A stretch of 64,000 nucleotides of DNA from Caldilinea sp. CFX5. Lineage in GTDB: Bacteria; Chloroflexota; Anaerolineae; Caldilineales; Caldilineaceae. The DNA is taken from contig QWII01000038.1 of the NCBI GenBank assembly GCA_021405325.1, forward strand, positions 18,211-82,210, in the 5' to 3' direction. The notes beneath the pieces were generated by a model, which ran no database searches, was not told where the DNA came from, and saw only the letters and a list, made by a program, of their open reading frames with translations. Positions 28,488-37,492 of this stretch are shown here, one piece after another (within the stretch, counting starts at the first letter, position 1; each line of letters opens with the position of its first letter). The position numbers and the translations under genes are program-made.

Positions 28488-29132
28488 TTATCGAACCGGC
28501 CAGAATGTCCTTAGCAAAACAGTGCCGATCAAAGTAACGATTGCTAACCCAGCCAGCAACCATGCTATCGGCAGCAGTGTGTGTGCGCCACCGGTGACAG
28601 GCAATAGGGCAGGGGTCGGCGGGATGGGCGTGGCGACAGCCACGGTCGGCGCCACAGGGACCGGCGTCGGCGTGGCTGGTGTCGTCGGGGTTGGCGGGAC
28701 CGGCGTCTCTTCTTCTTCCGGTGGCTCGACGACGGCGCTGGTCGGGGTATTGGTTGGCGCCGGCGTCTCTGTCGGCGGCTCTACAACCGTAGTTGGCGTT
28801 TCTGTGGGGGTTTCTGTGGGGGTTTCTGTGGGGGGTGTTGTTGGTGTCGGTGTGTTGATCGGGGTCGGCTCCTCTACGGTTGGTTTACCGGTTGGCGTTG
28901 CCGTTGGCGTCTCTGGCGGCGTTGGCTCCTCTGCGGTTGGCTTGCCGGTCGGCGTCTCGGTTGGTGTCTCTGGCGGTGTTGGCTCCTCTGCGGTTGGTTT
29001 GTCGATTGGCGTCTCGGTCGGCTGTTCAGTTGCTGTCGGCTCGCTGGTCGGCTGTGCCAGCGCCACTGTGCTAAAAAGGCAGAAGAGCAGCAAGCCGAGA
29101 GTCACTCGATATGCGTTTTTTTGATTCAACAT
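28488..29132 (-). CDS. Thr/Pro/Glu-rich surface protein with LPVTG anchor
   Basis: 214 residues. A signal peptide (about 8-26) precedes some 150 residues of low-complexity sequence made of units such as TPTGKPTAEEPTPPE. The end is LLPVTGG, a membrane helix (LLPIAWLLAGLAIVTLIG) and RTFWPVR, the classic sortase sorting-signal order. It would be a wall- or membrane-anchored stalk. No sortase gene is in the window. The LPVTG call is direct; covalent anchoring is inferred. The antisense strand is open by composition only. Confidence 0.75.
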   Translation of the reverse strand: MLNQKNAYRVTLGLLLFCLFSTVALAQPTSEPTATEQPTETPIDKPTAEEPTPPETPTETPTGKPTAEEPTPPETPTATPTGKPTVEEPTPINTPTPTTPPTETPTETPTETPTTVVEPPTETPAPTNTPTSAVVEPPEEEETPVPPTPTTPATPTPVPVAPTVAVATPIPPTPALLPVTGGAHTLLPIAWLLAGLAIVTLIGTVLLRTFWPVR

Positions 29133-29234
29133 CGCGTTCTCCGATCGTCGTATAGATCACCAAGTGCGGTCTGTTCGCAATGGGCCGCTCACAGCATCGC
29201 CGCCACGGATAGTTGATGCCAGACCGATCGTCTG

Positions 29235-29654
29235 CTACTTGATCACTAAGACTGGACACTTGGCCCCTTGCACAACGGCCATGCTCGTGCTGCCGAGAAT
29301 GACGCCGTTCCAGGGACTTACCCCACGCGCCCCCAAGATGATCACATCGGCGTTGCGGCTTTCCGCCATATTGAGAATGACGGTAGCGGGTTGCCCCGCC
29401 AAGGCATCTTCTTCCACAGCCACCCCCAAGCCATGCAATTTATCGGCTGTACGAACGACAACTGACGCCGCTTGGCGCAATAGGTGGGTGAGCGTCTGGC
29501 CGTAGGTAGGATCGCCCTGGATGATGGAAAGTTCAGCATAAGCGTAGAGAACCGTCACCTTGGCATCATAGTGCATGGCTAATGACGCTGTATAGTCGGC
29601 GGCGCGCTCGGCGGCGGCTGAACCATCGGTCGCCAGTAGAATATGCTTAAACAT
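29235..29654 (-). CDS. Universal stress protein (UspA family)
   Basis: 139 residues, beginning FKHILLATDGSAAAERAADY and ending with ILGARGVSPWNGVILGSTSM then CPVLVIK, which holds the ATP-binding signature. GAAGGAGA precedes the ATG at 29654. It starts 21 bases after the slipin gene, so it is probably the third gene of an nfeD-slipin-uspA operon. It is close in sequence to the Usp at 43239-43661. Confidence 0.93.
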   Translation of the reverse strand: MFKHILLATDGSAAAERAADYTASLAMHYDAKVTVLYAYAELSIIQGDPTYGQTLTHLLRQAASVVVRTADKLHGLGVAVEEDALAGQPATVILNMAESRNADVIILGARGVSPWNGVILGSTSMAVVQGAKCPVLVIK

Positions 29655-29675
29655 GGGATCTCCTTCAACGGTAGA

Positions 29676-30584
29676 TTATGGTTGGGGTTTGCTATTCCCT
29701 GAACCATTCTCAGCGGCACGGACGCCTGCCTGTTTCGTATAGTTGACGAAGGGGCGTAACAAGGTTGTGAACTCCATGGGCAGGACAAACTTGGTCGCCG
29801 GGCTAGCGCCCACTGTCCGCAGGGCATCCAGATATTGGAGGCTCATGGAATTCGGGCCAATGGCGTTGGCGGCGGCCTCGATCTTTTCCAAAGCCAGGGC
29901 ATAGCCTTCGGCGGTGAGGATGCGCGCCTGGCGTTCCCCTTCGGCTTTGAGGATGGACGATTGTTTCTCACCTTCGGCGACTTTGATGGCCGCTTCACGC
30001 TTGCCATCGGCTTCGGTGACCAGGGCGCGGCGATTGCGCTCGGCGGCCATCTGGCGGGTCATTGCTTCCTGGACATCTTTGGGCGGTTGGATCTCGCGAA
30101 TTTCGACCATCGTCACTTTAATGCCCCAACGCGCCGTGACATCATCCATCTTGATACGCAAGACCTGATTGATCTCATCGCGCTTGGCCAACACATCATC
30201 CAGCGGCAGATCGCCGACGACGGCGCGCAAGGTGGTTTTGGCAATACCCTGCGCCGCACTGAGATAATCCTCCACCTCGACAACACTGGGGACGGCATCC
30301 ATCACCTTGAGATAGATGAGCAGGTCAATCGAGACGGGGGCGTTGTCTTTGGTGATGCAGGTTTGCGGCTCCACATTAAAGACAACTTCGCGCAGATCCT
30401 GCCAGATCGCCCGATCCACCAGCGGGATGAGGAAGACCAAGCCCGGCCCGCGTGAACCGATGCTTTTGCCCAAACGCAAGACGACGATGCGTTTGTATTC
30501 CGGTACAATCTTGATGGCAGCGCTCAACACGAAGAGTATGAGCAGCACAATGAACAACAAAGTGGCAAAGGTTGCGTCAAACAT
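29676..30584 (-). CDS. Slipin/stomatin-like SPFH (band 7) membrane protein
   Basis: 302 residues. One N-terminal membrane helix (about 6-23) is followed by the SPFH domain (YKRIVVLRLGKSIGSRGPGL near 30-49) and an Ala/Glu/Lys-rich coiled coil (about 170-235). Slipins form oligomeric membrane scaffolds and are paired with NfeD proteases. Its ATG overlaps the end of nfeD by 8 bases, with AGGAGA inside nfeD, showing translational coupling. Confidence 0.93.
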   Translation of the reverse strand: MFDATFATLLFIVLLILFVLSAAIKIVPEYKRIVVLRLGKSIGSRGPGLVFLIPLVDRAIWQDLREVVFNVEPQTCITKDNAPVSIDLLIYLKVMDAVPSVVEVEDYLSAAQGIAKTTLRAVVGDLPLDDVLAKRDEINQVLRIKMDDVTARWGIKVTMVEIREIQPPKDVQEAMTRQMAAERNRRALVTEADGKREAAIKVAEGEKQSSILKAEGERQARILTAEGYALALEKIEAAANAIGPNSMSLQYLDALRTVGASPATKFVLPMEFTTLLRPFVNYTKQAGVRAAENGSGNSKPQP

Positions 30585-31956
30585 CTTTCTTCTCCTGTTG
30601 GTTGATTGGGGGGAGCTTTGTGACCGGGCGCACCTGCAACATGACCCCTTTCATGGCCGTGACCACAATTTTGTCGCCGGTGCGAATCGGTTGGGCGCCT
30701 TCGGTAACGACGGTCCATAGTTCACTCTCTATTTGGGCGGTGCCAACCGGTGTGAGGTCGGTCACGGCTGTGCCGGTGGCGCCGGCGAGCCGGTGCGCGA
30801 CATCAGTGACAGGGAGCAAACGCTGCGCTTTCAAGCCTAGTCTGACCACCCAGAGCAGCAACAGCACGGTCAGCCCGGTAATGGTCGCCACCAGCCACGG
30901 GTTCACAGCGACAACCGGCAGCGACGGCGCGGTCGGCGTGAAGGGACGGTAGAGCATGAGCGCCCCCAACGCGAACATGGCGACGCCGGCCATCCCCATA
31001 GCGCCAAAACCGGGGGAAAAGGCTTCGGCGGCGAGTAAGATGGCGCCCAGGACGATCAAGCCGACGCCCGCCCAGTTGAGCGGCAGGCTGCCAAAGGCGA
31101 CAAAGGCGAGGGCCAGCGCAATGACGCCGACACCGCCGGCCAGCCCGAAGCCCGGCGCCTGGAACTCGATGATGAGGCCATACAGCCCCAGGGTAAGCAA
31201 TAAGAACGCAATGTTCGGATCGGTGATCAGATGGAGCAGCCGTTCGGCAAAGTTCATGGGCGTCTCTGTGATGGTGCTGTCAGCGGTTTGCAACATGACA
31301 GCACCGGCGGCGGTCTTGACCGTCCGTCCGTCGAGTTGGGTCAGCAGATCCGGCAGATCAACGGCGATCAGGTCAATCAGCCCATGTGCCAACGCTTCGG
31401 CATAGGTATAGGAGAGACTATCGAGGACAGCTTTTTCCGCCCATGCCGGGTCGCGACCCCGCTCCAAAGCCAGCGCGCGCACGGTGGCGGCGGCATCCTG
31501 GGCGACCTTGCCGGCCATTACTTCATCCTGCGCTTGACCACCGAGGGCGACCGGGTGGGCCGCGCCAATATTCGTGCCGGGCGCCATCGCCGCCACATGC
31601 CCGGCCAGGGTAATAAACAGCCCGGCCGAGGCGGCGCGGGCGCCGGCAGGGGTGACATAAACCACCACCGGCAGACGGGCCGCCAACAAGGCTTGACTCA
31701 TTTCACGCGTGGCGCTATCCAGGCCGCCGGGTGTGTCCAGCCGCAGCACCACGAGCGTCGCCCCGGCCGCTTCGGCAGTGGTCAACGCGCGTTCCAAATA
31801 GCGGGCGCTCAGGGGGTTGATCACCCCTTGAATGTCGATCACCTGCACCTGACTGGTTGTGGCGTTCGTTGGCGCGGCGAAGGTTGCCCGTAGGAGCGTC
31901 GCTGCCAACCAGATGATGATACCGAGGCGAATAATTGTGATCGCAATCAGTTTCAT
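30577..31956 (-). CDS. nfeD: NfeD long-form membrane serine protease homologue
   Basis: 459 residues: signal peptide, a ClpP-like protease domain, four to five membrane helices and a C-terminal OB-fold. The protease part shows VLRLDTPGGLDSATREMSQA and ASAGLFITLAGHVAAMAPGT, whose Ser is the expected nucleophile of the Ser-Lys dyad. The OB-fold region contains GATGTAVTDLTPVGTAQI. The family cleaves slipin-type partners, and the slipin gene is directly coupled downstream. GGAGG precedes the ATG at 31956. Confidence 0.93.
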   Translation of the reverse strand: MKLIAITIIRLGIIIWLAATLLRATFAAPTNATTSQVQVIDIQGVINPLSARYLERALTTAEAAGATLVVLRLDTPGGLDSATREMSQALLAARLPVVVYVTPAGARAASAGLFITLAGHVAAMAPGTNIGAAHPVALGGQAQDEVMAGKVAQDAAATVRALALERGRDPAWAEKAVLDSLSYTYAEALAHGLIDLIAVDLPDLLTQLDGRTVKTAAGAVMLQTADSTITETPMNFAERLLHLITDPNIAFLLLTLGLYGLIIEFQAPGFGLAGGVGVIALALAFVAFGSLPLNWAGVGLIVLGAILLAAEAFSPGFGAMGMAGVAMFALGALMLYRPFTPTAPSLPVVAVNPWLVATITGLTVLLLLWVVRLGLKAQRLLPVTDVAHRLAGATGTAVTDLTPVGTAQIESELWTVVTEGAQPIRTGDKIVVTAMKGVMLQVRPVTKLPPINQQEKKDV

Positions 31957-32069
31957 GGCGCGCCTACCTCCGGCGGTATGTCAGCAGTGGAGACGTTGTC
32001 AACACATGTCAACACAAAAGTCAAAGGTAATGAGTTCGGGTGACAGTCACACCCTGACTGGCTCGTGCG

Positions 32070-32969
32070 TCATGGTGATTGCTCCCGCTTGAGACCATGT
32101 AATCGCCGGTTGGCGCCTAAGCCCAACAGATCAGCGCTTGTTTCTTGCTGGTAAATCAGTTCACTCTTCGGCGCCGGCGCTTGCGCCACGTTGAACTCGA
32201 TGAAGAAGCAGTGATTTGCGTTCGCCCGGCCAGCGGCGAACCCTTGGGATTTTGGCTCGATGAGTAACGGCGCGCCCTCTGGCGTCTCCAACTTGAAATA
32301 GAGATCGGGGCCGCCATTTTCCCGGTTGAAGAGCGGCGACAGGGGGGTGCGCGTAAAATCAGCGCGCGTGTAATCAATGCGAAACTTACCGGCCTCATCA
32401 GTTACGGCGCTGCCCAGCAGATCATCTTGCAGCCAGTCAGCATCAAAGGCGGTTACGCGCACATTGCACATGGGTTGAGCAGCATCCTGGGCCAGGACAC
32501 GACCACAGATCACCCAGGCGTCAAAGGTGGCGCGCACTTCACGCCAGAAGGTCGCAGGCAGGCAATAGGCCCAGGCGTCCAACGTCTCGTCCCGGTTCTG
32601 TACTTTGAGCCTAAGCGTCGTCAAGGGAATTTGCACTGGCCGCTTGGGCGCCTGAGCCAGATGATGCGGTGCGTTGGTTAGCAAGAGATCGAGTTCACAG
32701 GGGCCGCCATCATAATCGCTCTGTTCGTCCAGCGTAAAGATAAAGCGGCCCTCATCATCGGCTGTCGTTTCGGTGATAAACGACGCCTTTTTGGCCTGCC
32801 TGGCATCCGGTGATAGCATCGTCAGGGTGGCGCCGGGGTCGGCCACTGACAGACCGGAGACATACTTAGTCCCCCGATACTTATAGAGCCGCAGCGTGGC
32901 GCCGGCGAGGGGTTCGCTAAAGCCAGGGGCGATCTGACCAGAGAGTTGACCACAAAATAGGTATGTCAC
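32070..32969 (-). CDS. Protein with transthyretin/carboxypeptidase-regulatory-like domains, unknown function
   Basis: 299 residues from a GTG at 32969 with AGGAG 7 bases before it. No signal peptide is visible, so it is probably cytoplasmic. Two Ig-like regulatory-fold segments are suggested by TTADDEGRFIFTLDEQ (about 75-90) and VICGRVLAQDAA followed by AVTDEAGKFRIDYTRADF (about 150-215). The second is followed by GGPDLYFKLETPEG. I know no catalytic motif in it. It starts 17 bases after a two-helix membrane protein gene, with which it forms a two-gene unit behind a shared promoter-like repeat. Confidence 0.6.
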   Translation of the reverse strand: MTYLFCGQLSGQIAPGFSEPLAGATLRLYKYRGTKYVSGLSVADPGATLTMLSPDARQAKKASFITETTADDEGRFIFTLDEQSDYDGGPCELDLLLTNAPHHLAQAPKRPVQIPLTTLRLKVQNRDETLDAWAYCLPATFWREVRATFDAWVICGRVLAQDAAQPMCNVRVTAFDADWLQDDLLGSAVTDEAGKFRIDYTRADFTRTPLSPLFNRENGGPDLYFKLETPEGAPLLIEPKSQGFAAGRANANHCFFIEFNVAQAPAPKSELIYQQETSADLLGLGANRRLHGLKREQSP

Positions 32970-32986
32970 GATAAATCTCCTACTGC

Positions 32987-33511
32987 TTACTGCCGCAAGC
33001 GATGGTTTTCTTCCCATGCGGCACGATCACGAACACGCAAAGCCAGATTTAGCAAGAAGGCAATGGCAATCCCGGCAATGCCGGTTAAGACGACAAAGAT
33101 CGTAAAAACGCGGTCCGCATGGTCCTGGCCTGCTACCGAGCGCGGCGCCGCATTGCTCTCCATAGATAATGGCGCCGGCTTCAGGATCGTGGTAACTTGA
33201 TCGATCTCTTGTTCAATGACAACAAGTTGTTCATCAACATCGGTGAGCAATCCTGTCACTTCATCCAGGGTTTCGACCGGCCGGGTCAGATCGGCGGTGG
33301 TGCGAATTTCCGATAGATCGCTTTGAATGGCGGCGGTGGTCTCTTTCAATTCATCCAGATTGCTCTGTAGCTCGGTGCTTAGCTCGGCCATCGCTTGTTG
33401 CAGCCAAATCTCGCGAAAGACAAAGGCCGCCAACAACAGGTTCACGGTCACAAAGACGGTGAGGGCTGCCACGACAAAGCGATTCAGGAGTTGATCCAAA
33501 TCGGAATTCAT
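32987..33511 (-). CDS. Two-helix membrane protein with coiled-coil domain
   Basis: 174 residues from the ATG at 33511. Membrane helices lie at about 11-33 and 133-157. The stretch between (about 36-110) is rich in Leu/Glu/Asp/Thr heptads (ELSTELQSNLDELKETTAAI), a coiled coil outside the membrane as in sensor ectodomains. The cytoplasmic tail is short and basic. No signalling domain is present. It may sense or scaffold for its partner gene immediately downstream or for the adjacent two-component system. I do not recognise a family. Confidence 0.65.
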   Translation of the reverse strand: MNSDLDQLLNRFVVAALTVFVTVNLLLAAFVFREIWLQQAMAELSTELQSNLDELKETTAAIQSDLSEIRTTADLTRPVETLDEVTGLLTDVDEQLVVIEQEIDQVTTILKPAPLSMESNAAPRSVAGQDHADRVFTIFVVLTGIAGIAIAFLLNLALRVRDRAAWEENHRLRQ

Positions 33512-33592
33512 GACGTTCGACTCTGCTGCACAAATCGACAAAGCTGCCGGCAAAGGTAATTATTCAGCCGGAAACCAGGGTTTTCACCTATA

Positions 33593-33688
33593 ATTCACAG
33601 TATACAGAGGAGTTGTTATGGGTTGATTCAGTTGGTATTCAGCTTCTGACAGATCATGTTTCAATTTTGTAACAAGTTAATGGTGCGT
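33593..33688 (-). promoter_or_regulatory. Shared ~95-bp upstream region with TGTTTCAA-type palindrome (copy B)
   Basis: Matches 24247-24342 along its whole length. Its palindrome at 33657-33674 has one mismatch to the perfect form. It is 82-177 bases upstream of the two-helix membrane protein gene and overlaps the last codons of the histidine kinase gene. On the minus strand TATACT and TATAGG-like -10 candidates lie at its far end. Confidence 0.6.
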
Positions 33689-34585
33689 CAAGGCCGGCAG
33701 CCGTAATGTGACAGTCGTGCCCGCTCCTGGTCTACTTTCAATCTGGACGCTCCCATTGTGGCGTTCGACAATCGCCCGGACAAGGGCCAACCCGATACCG
33801 CTGCCGGTGATCTTTTCGGGCAGCGGCGCCCGGTATAGCTCTTCCCAGACCTGGGGCAGCGCGCCTGGCTCGATCCCGATGCCGGTGTCGGCAACCTGGA
33901 TGAGTAATTCTTGCTGTGTTGTGACCCGCAGGCGGATGGCGTCGCCGGGATGGGTGTATTTGAAGGCATTGTCAAGGAGATTGTGGATGGCCAGGGCCAG
34001 CAGATCTTCATCGATAACCCAAATGGGCTGGGCCAACGTCGTCTTGTAGGTGAAGGTGCGCCGGCTGGCGACAAAGCGTTCCCGCTCCAGTTGGACAATG
34101 TTCTGGATAAACGGCTCAATATTGACAGGGTCTACATGCAGCGGTTCGGTTTCCAACTCGGCCAGTTTGCGTAGATCGGTCACCAGGCGGTTGAGGCGCA
34201 AGGTCTCTGCTTCCATCGTCTCGACAAGCTGTTGCTGTTGTTCATTCAACGGGGTCAGCAGCATGGTTTTGAGACCGGTCCGCAGCGTTGTCAGTGGATT
34301 CTTGAGTTCGTGGTCCAAGCGGCTGAGAAAGCGGCGATGTTCGGCCAGCGCTTCCTGGCGCACCTGACGGACACTGCGCAGTCGCAGATGATCCATAGAG
34401 ATGCGTACCAGCGTATGAATCGCCACTACAATGGCAACACCCAGCAGGGCAACCAGGACAACGACATCAATGTCGTCGGGCACCAGGACTAAGGCGTCGA
34501 GCAGGTAGACGCGCACCAAGAGCAGCAAGCTCAACACGCCAAGGGTCAGCGGTAGCCAATAGCGGCGGAGCGCTGACCAGATCAT
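33677..34585 (-). CDS. Membrane sensor histidine kinase
   Basis: 302 residues. Two membrane helices (about 10-28 and 42-62) with only a short loop between them suggest sensing within the membrane. The phosphoacceptor is His92 in RLDHELKNPLTTLR. The HATPase domain follows with the N-box LLDNAFKYTHPGD, ADTGIGIEPG and GSGIGLALVRAIVERH. Its start overlaps the response regulator gene by 4 bases, so both are translated together. Confidence 0.95.
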   Translation of the reverse strand: MIWSALRRYWLPLTLGVLSLLLLVRVYLLDALVLVPDDIDVVVLVALLGVAIVVAIHTLVRISMDHLRLRSVRQVRQEALAEHRRFLSRLDHELKNPLTTLRTGLKTMLLTPLNEQQQQLVETMEAETLRLNRLVTDLRKLAELETEPLHVDPVNIEPFIQNIVQLERERFVASRRTFTYKTTLAQPIWVIDEDLLALAIHNLLDNAFKYTHPGDAIRLRVTTQQELLIQVADTGIGIEPGALPQVWEELYRAPLPEKITGSGIGLALVRAIVERHNGSVQIESRPGAGTTVTLRLPALTHH

Positions 34586-35307
34586 GGTACAATCTCGACG
34601 GGCGCAATATAACGGTAGCCGGCGCCAGGCACCGTTTCAATAAATTGGGGAGCAGCGGGATCATCGCCAATCGCCTTGCGCAGTTCAACCATGCGCGTAT
34701 CCACGACGCGTTCGCCGATCCCGCTTTCCCAGCCCCAGGCGACATCCAGCAAGCGCTCACGGGTGATCAGTTCATTGGGGTGGGTCATCAAATGTTCCAG
34801 AATTGAAATCGCTTTGGGGGTTAGCGGAACTTCCCTGCCGCCCACATAGGCGCGCCGGGCGCTGCGATCCAGCACGACACGGTGGCTGCGCAGGCGGCGT
34901 GAGCTTTGGAGCGGCTGCTTGCCGGCCTGCGTTCGGCGCAGCACAGCGCGGATACGCACCACTAATTCCTGGGGGTCAAAGGGTTTATTGAGGTAATCGT
35001 CGGCCCCTTCCTCAATCGCCATGATGCGCTGGGCTGTCCCTGTCACCTGCGTCAATAAAATGACCGGCGTCCACTCGCCGCGCCCACGCAGCCGCCGCAC
35101 CGTTTCGCGCCCATCAAGTTGCGGCATGAGAACATCCAGCACCACCAGATCAGGCCGCTCTTGCGCCAGCCGGTCGAGAGCTTCGAGGCCATTGCGGGCT
35201 GTCACCACGGCAAAGCCTGACAATTCAAGAAAGGTCTTCAGGGTAGAGACCAGCGATTCTTCATCGTCAACCAGGAGAATCTTGTCTCTTTGTTCTGGTA
35301 GCGTCAT
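34582..35307 (-). CDS. OmpR/PhoB-family response regulator
   Basis: 241 residues. The receiver domain has LLVDDEES, the phosphorylation site Asp58 in LVVLDVLMPQLDG and Lys in DYLNKPFD. The C-terminal winged helix (about 135-235) shows LTPKAISILEHLMTHPNELI and VVDTRMVELRKAIGDD. It is the partner of the coupled histidine kinase. Targets are unknown; nearby candidates are the operons with the TGTTTCAA palindrome. Confidence 0.95.
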   Translation of the reverse strand: MTLPEQRDKILLVDDEESLVSTLKTFLELSGFAVVTARNGLEALDRLAQERPDLVVLDVLMPQLDGRETVRRLRGRGEWTPVILLTQVTGTAQRIMAIEEGADDYLNKPFDPQELVVRIRAVLRRTQAGKQPLQSSRRLRSHRVVLDRSARRAYVGGREVPLTPKAISILEHLMTHPNELITRERLLDVAWGWESGIGERVVDTRMVELRKAIGDDPAAPQFIETVPGAGYRYIAPVEIVP

Positions 35308-35403
35308 GGGATATACCTGTTCACACTCTTTAGCTTTTTACTGTTCAACGTATCATGCCACAAAAACACCCTGCGGGAACTGGTCAGGCGGGCAGTTTTC
35401 CTC

Positions 35404-35512
35404 GCATGAAAGTAACTACTAAGCCCGCTCTCAGCCGGTCCATGACCGGCGTATAGGGCGCCGGTCATGGACCGGCTGAGAGCGGACAGAGGCTTGGTCG
35501 TTACGCGTGAAA
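35404..35512. mobile_element. 93-bp palindromic element with near-perfect 8-bp target duplication
   Basis: The element spans 35412-35504 with ends GTAACTACTAAGCC and GTTAC. Perfect inner arms lie at 35425-35451 and 35459-35485 with the AGCCGGTC core. Flanks are GCATGAAA (35404-35411) and GCGTGAAA (35505-35512), 7 of 8 identical. It belongs to the same family as 4885-4945 and 59446-59573. It lies in the region upstream of the two-component operon. Confidence 0.7.
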
Positions 35513-35678
35513 TAAGGCGATGTAGCAAAAACCCAGGGCATTGACGAATCTTTTACCCAGTCTGCCAACAACATCAACTTGGAAATGACAGGTGATAAAA
35601 TATATAATGGCACTGTCGTCAGCCAAGTATTACGGCGTGTTGTGACCAACACTTTAGCATAGGTACTAAGTAAGCAGT

Positions 35679-36779
35679 ATGCGTATCATCAAACAGAACC
35701 CGTTGTACAACACCCTTTTGGTTGGCGCCAGCCTGGTGTTGATTGTCGCCGGTCTGCGGACCTCCGCGCCGATCGTAAGCCCCTTTCTCTTGGCCTTTTT
35801 TCTGGCGGCCCTGCTTTACCCCGCTTATCAGTGGTTGCTACAGCGCGGCATCCCCACCTGGTTGGCCGTTTCGCTGATGGTCTTCGGCGTGACCTTGATC
35901 GGGTCAGGTCTAATTGCGCTGTTGTGGGTCTCCATCGAGCAACTACGCAGCAACTTGTGGTCTTACACGAACCGCCTCTTGGAGCAGCGCCAGCATATTG
36001 AAGAACTCCTCAGTTTGATTGGGGTGGATGCACCCACGTTAATCAGTCAGGAGGTGCTCAATCGCCAATTCTTGATCACCACAGCCGCACACATCCTGAC
36101 CAATTTAGGTTCGCTGCTCTTCACCAGTCTCTTTGTGCTGATCACCACCATTTTTCTGCTCTTGCAAACCCACCATCTGCGCGAACGCGTGGCGCAGGAG
36201 TGGGGGCCAAATAGTTTTATTTCAGCCCAGATCGTTGAAGTGGCGCAACGGATTGCCCGCTTTTTTGCCATTCGGGTGCGGGTCAATCTTATTGTCGCCG
36301 TCGGCATCACGCTTTGGCTGCTGATCTTGGGCGTTGACCTGGCCTTGTTATGGGGAATTTTGGCCTTTTTTCTCGGCTTTGTAATGTATGTTGGTCTCGT
36401 TATTGCCGCCGTCCCCCCCGTGCTGCTGGCGCTGGCCGAATCAGGTTTGCTATGGGCTTTGCTCGCAGGGGTTGGGATTATGGTCATTAACATGAGTGTT
36501 GAGAATGTGGTCGCCCCCGCCCTGATGGCGCAAGGGCTAAATTTGGCGCCGGTGGTGGTGCTGATGTCGCTGGTCTTTTGGTCTTGGGTGCTAGGACCGT
36601 TGGGGTTGATCCTGGCGATTCCGCTGACCGTCATTGTTGTCATGGTGCTGGCCGGCAATGACGAGACCCGCTGGCTCCTCGTCCTGTTAACAATGGATAC
36701 AACCCCTTCTGTGGACTTAGCGCCACGCCCAGCCCCACCCCCTGCCCCTGACCTGAAGCCATTGGATAGAAACCCCTAA
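35679..36779 (+). CDS. AI-2E family transporter (membrane permease)
   Basis: 366 residues with about eight membrane helices in the family order: two helices, a helix pair, a long soluble insert (about 85-145), then PNSFISAQIVEVAQRIARF and GILAFFLGFVMYVGLVIAAV. Family members export varied small molecules or act as Na+(Li+)/H+ antiporters. A charge-poor Pro-rich tail follows. It converges on mrpG with a 12-base gap, an interesting neighbour given possible antiporter roles. Confidence 0.87.
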   Translation: MRIIKQNPLYNTLLVGASLVLIVAGLRTSAPIVSPFLLAFFLAALLYPAYQWLLQRGIPTWLAVSLMVFGVTLIGSGLIALLWVSIEQLRSNLWSYTNRLLEQRQHIEELLSLIGVDAPTLISQEVLNRQFLITTAAHILTNLGSLLFTSLFVLITTIFLLLQTHHLRERVAQEWGPNSFISAQIVEVAQRIARFFAIRVRVNLIVAVGITLWLLILGVDLALLWGILAFFLGFVMYVGLVIAAVPPVLLALAESGLLWALLAGVGIMVINMSVENVVAPALMAQGLNLAPVVVLMSLVFWSWVLGPLGLILAIPLTVIVVMVLAGNDETRWLLVLLTMDTTPSVDLAPRPAPPPAPDLKPLDRNP

Positions 36780-36791
36780 GACCATTCCCAA

Positions 36792-37223
36792 TCAACGACG
36801 AATCTGCTCTTCCGCCGATCCAGCCGCCAACCCTTCCGGGTCAGGGGTATAACCCATGGGTGGGGCTGGCATGCCCTGCTCCAGAGCATGGGTGCGTAAG
36901 TTGTAATGGCCGCGCAACTCGTCGGCAATGGTGCCCTGCCAGAGCGGCACGCCGGTAAAGTAGGCGGCGCGACCAATCATGTGGGCGCCCACCGGTGCGG
37001 TCAGCAGCACAAAGACCAGGATCGCTACGGCGCGCGCGACGACGCCCATTTCATTAAAATAAATCGCCGCGGCCAGCAGCATCAAGGCCACGCCCAGCGC
37101 CGTCACCTTGGTCGTGGCCGACATACGCAGAAAGAGATCGGGCATGCGCAGAATGCCAATGCTGCCCAAAAACATAAAGAGCGTCCCGATGATGATCAAA
37201 ATCGCAGTAATCAACTCACGCAT
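36792..37223 (-). CDS. mrpG: Mrp Na+/H+ antiporter subunit G
   Basis: About 143 residues with three membrane helices: LITAILIIIGTLFMFLGSIG, then LPDLFLRMSATTKVTALGVAL and AVAILVFVLLTAPVGAHMI, matching PhaG/MnhG. A Pro/Gly-rich tail of about 55 residues is longer than usual. I prefer the ATG at 37223 (GAGGG 8 bases before) over a GTG at 37229 that overlaps the mrpF stop. It is the last gene of the operon. Confidence 0.93.
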   Translation of the reverse strand: MRELITAILIIIGTLFMFLGSIGILRMPDLFLRMSATTKVTALGVALMLLAAAIYFNEMGVVARAVAILVFVLLTAPVGAHMIGRAAYFTGVPLWQGTIADELRGHYNLRTHALEQGMPAPPMGYTPDPEGLAAGSAEEQIRR

Positions 37224-37225
37224 GG

Positions 37226-37492
37226 TCACACCCTCATCTCAATATAGCGGGCAAAGGCCACCGTCCCCAAAAAGGAGAGTAAGGCCAGCACCATTGTCAC
37301 ATCCAACAGCGTCGCCTGCTGCTCGGCAATGGCATAGACCGCCACGATCCCCATGACGATGGCTACAATCAAATCGAGCGCCACGACCCGATCGGCCAGA
37401 CTGGGGCCGCGCAAAAGGCGCAGAAAGGTAAAGAGCAGGGAAAAGCCTAACAGCGGCAAGATCACCCAATAAATTAAGTCTGCCAAAGTCAT
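37226..37492 (-). CDS. mrpF: Mrp Na+/H+ antiporter subunit F
   Basis: 88 residues, three helices, with [20 protein letters not shown] in the centre, the hallmark of PhaF/MnhF. Its ATG overlaps the mrpE stop by 4 bases, and GGAGG lies 8 bases upstream. Confidence 0.95.
   Translation of the reverse strand: MTLADLIYWVILPLLGFSLLFTFLRLLRGPSLADRVVALDLIVAIVMGIVAVYAIAEQQATLLDVTMVLALLSFLGTVAFARYIEMRV

Noticed and set aside
28522..29124. Val/Gly-rich plus-strand frame opposite the Thr/Pro-rich protein
   Set aside because: It mirrors the low-complexity repeats of the real gene, which has signal peptide, LPVTG and membrane helix.
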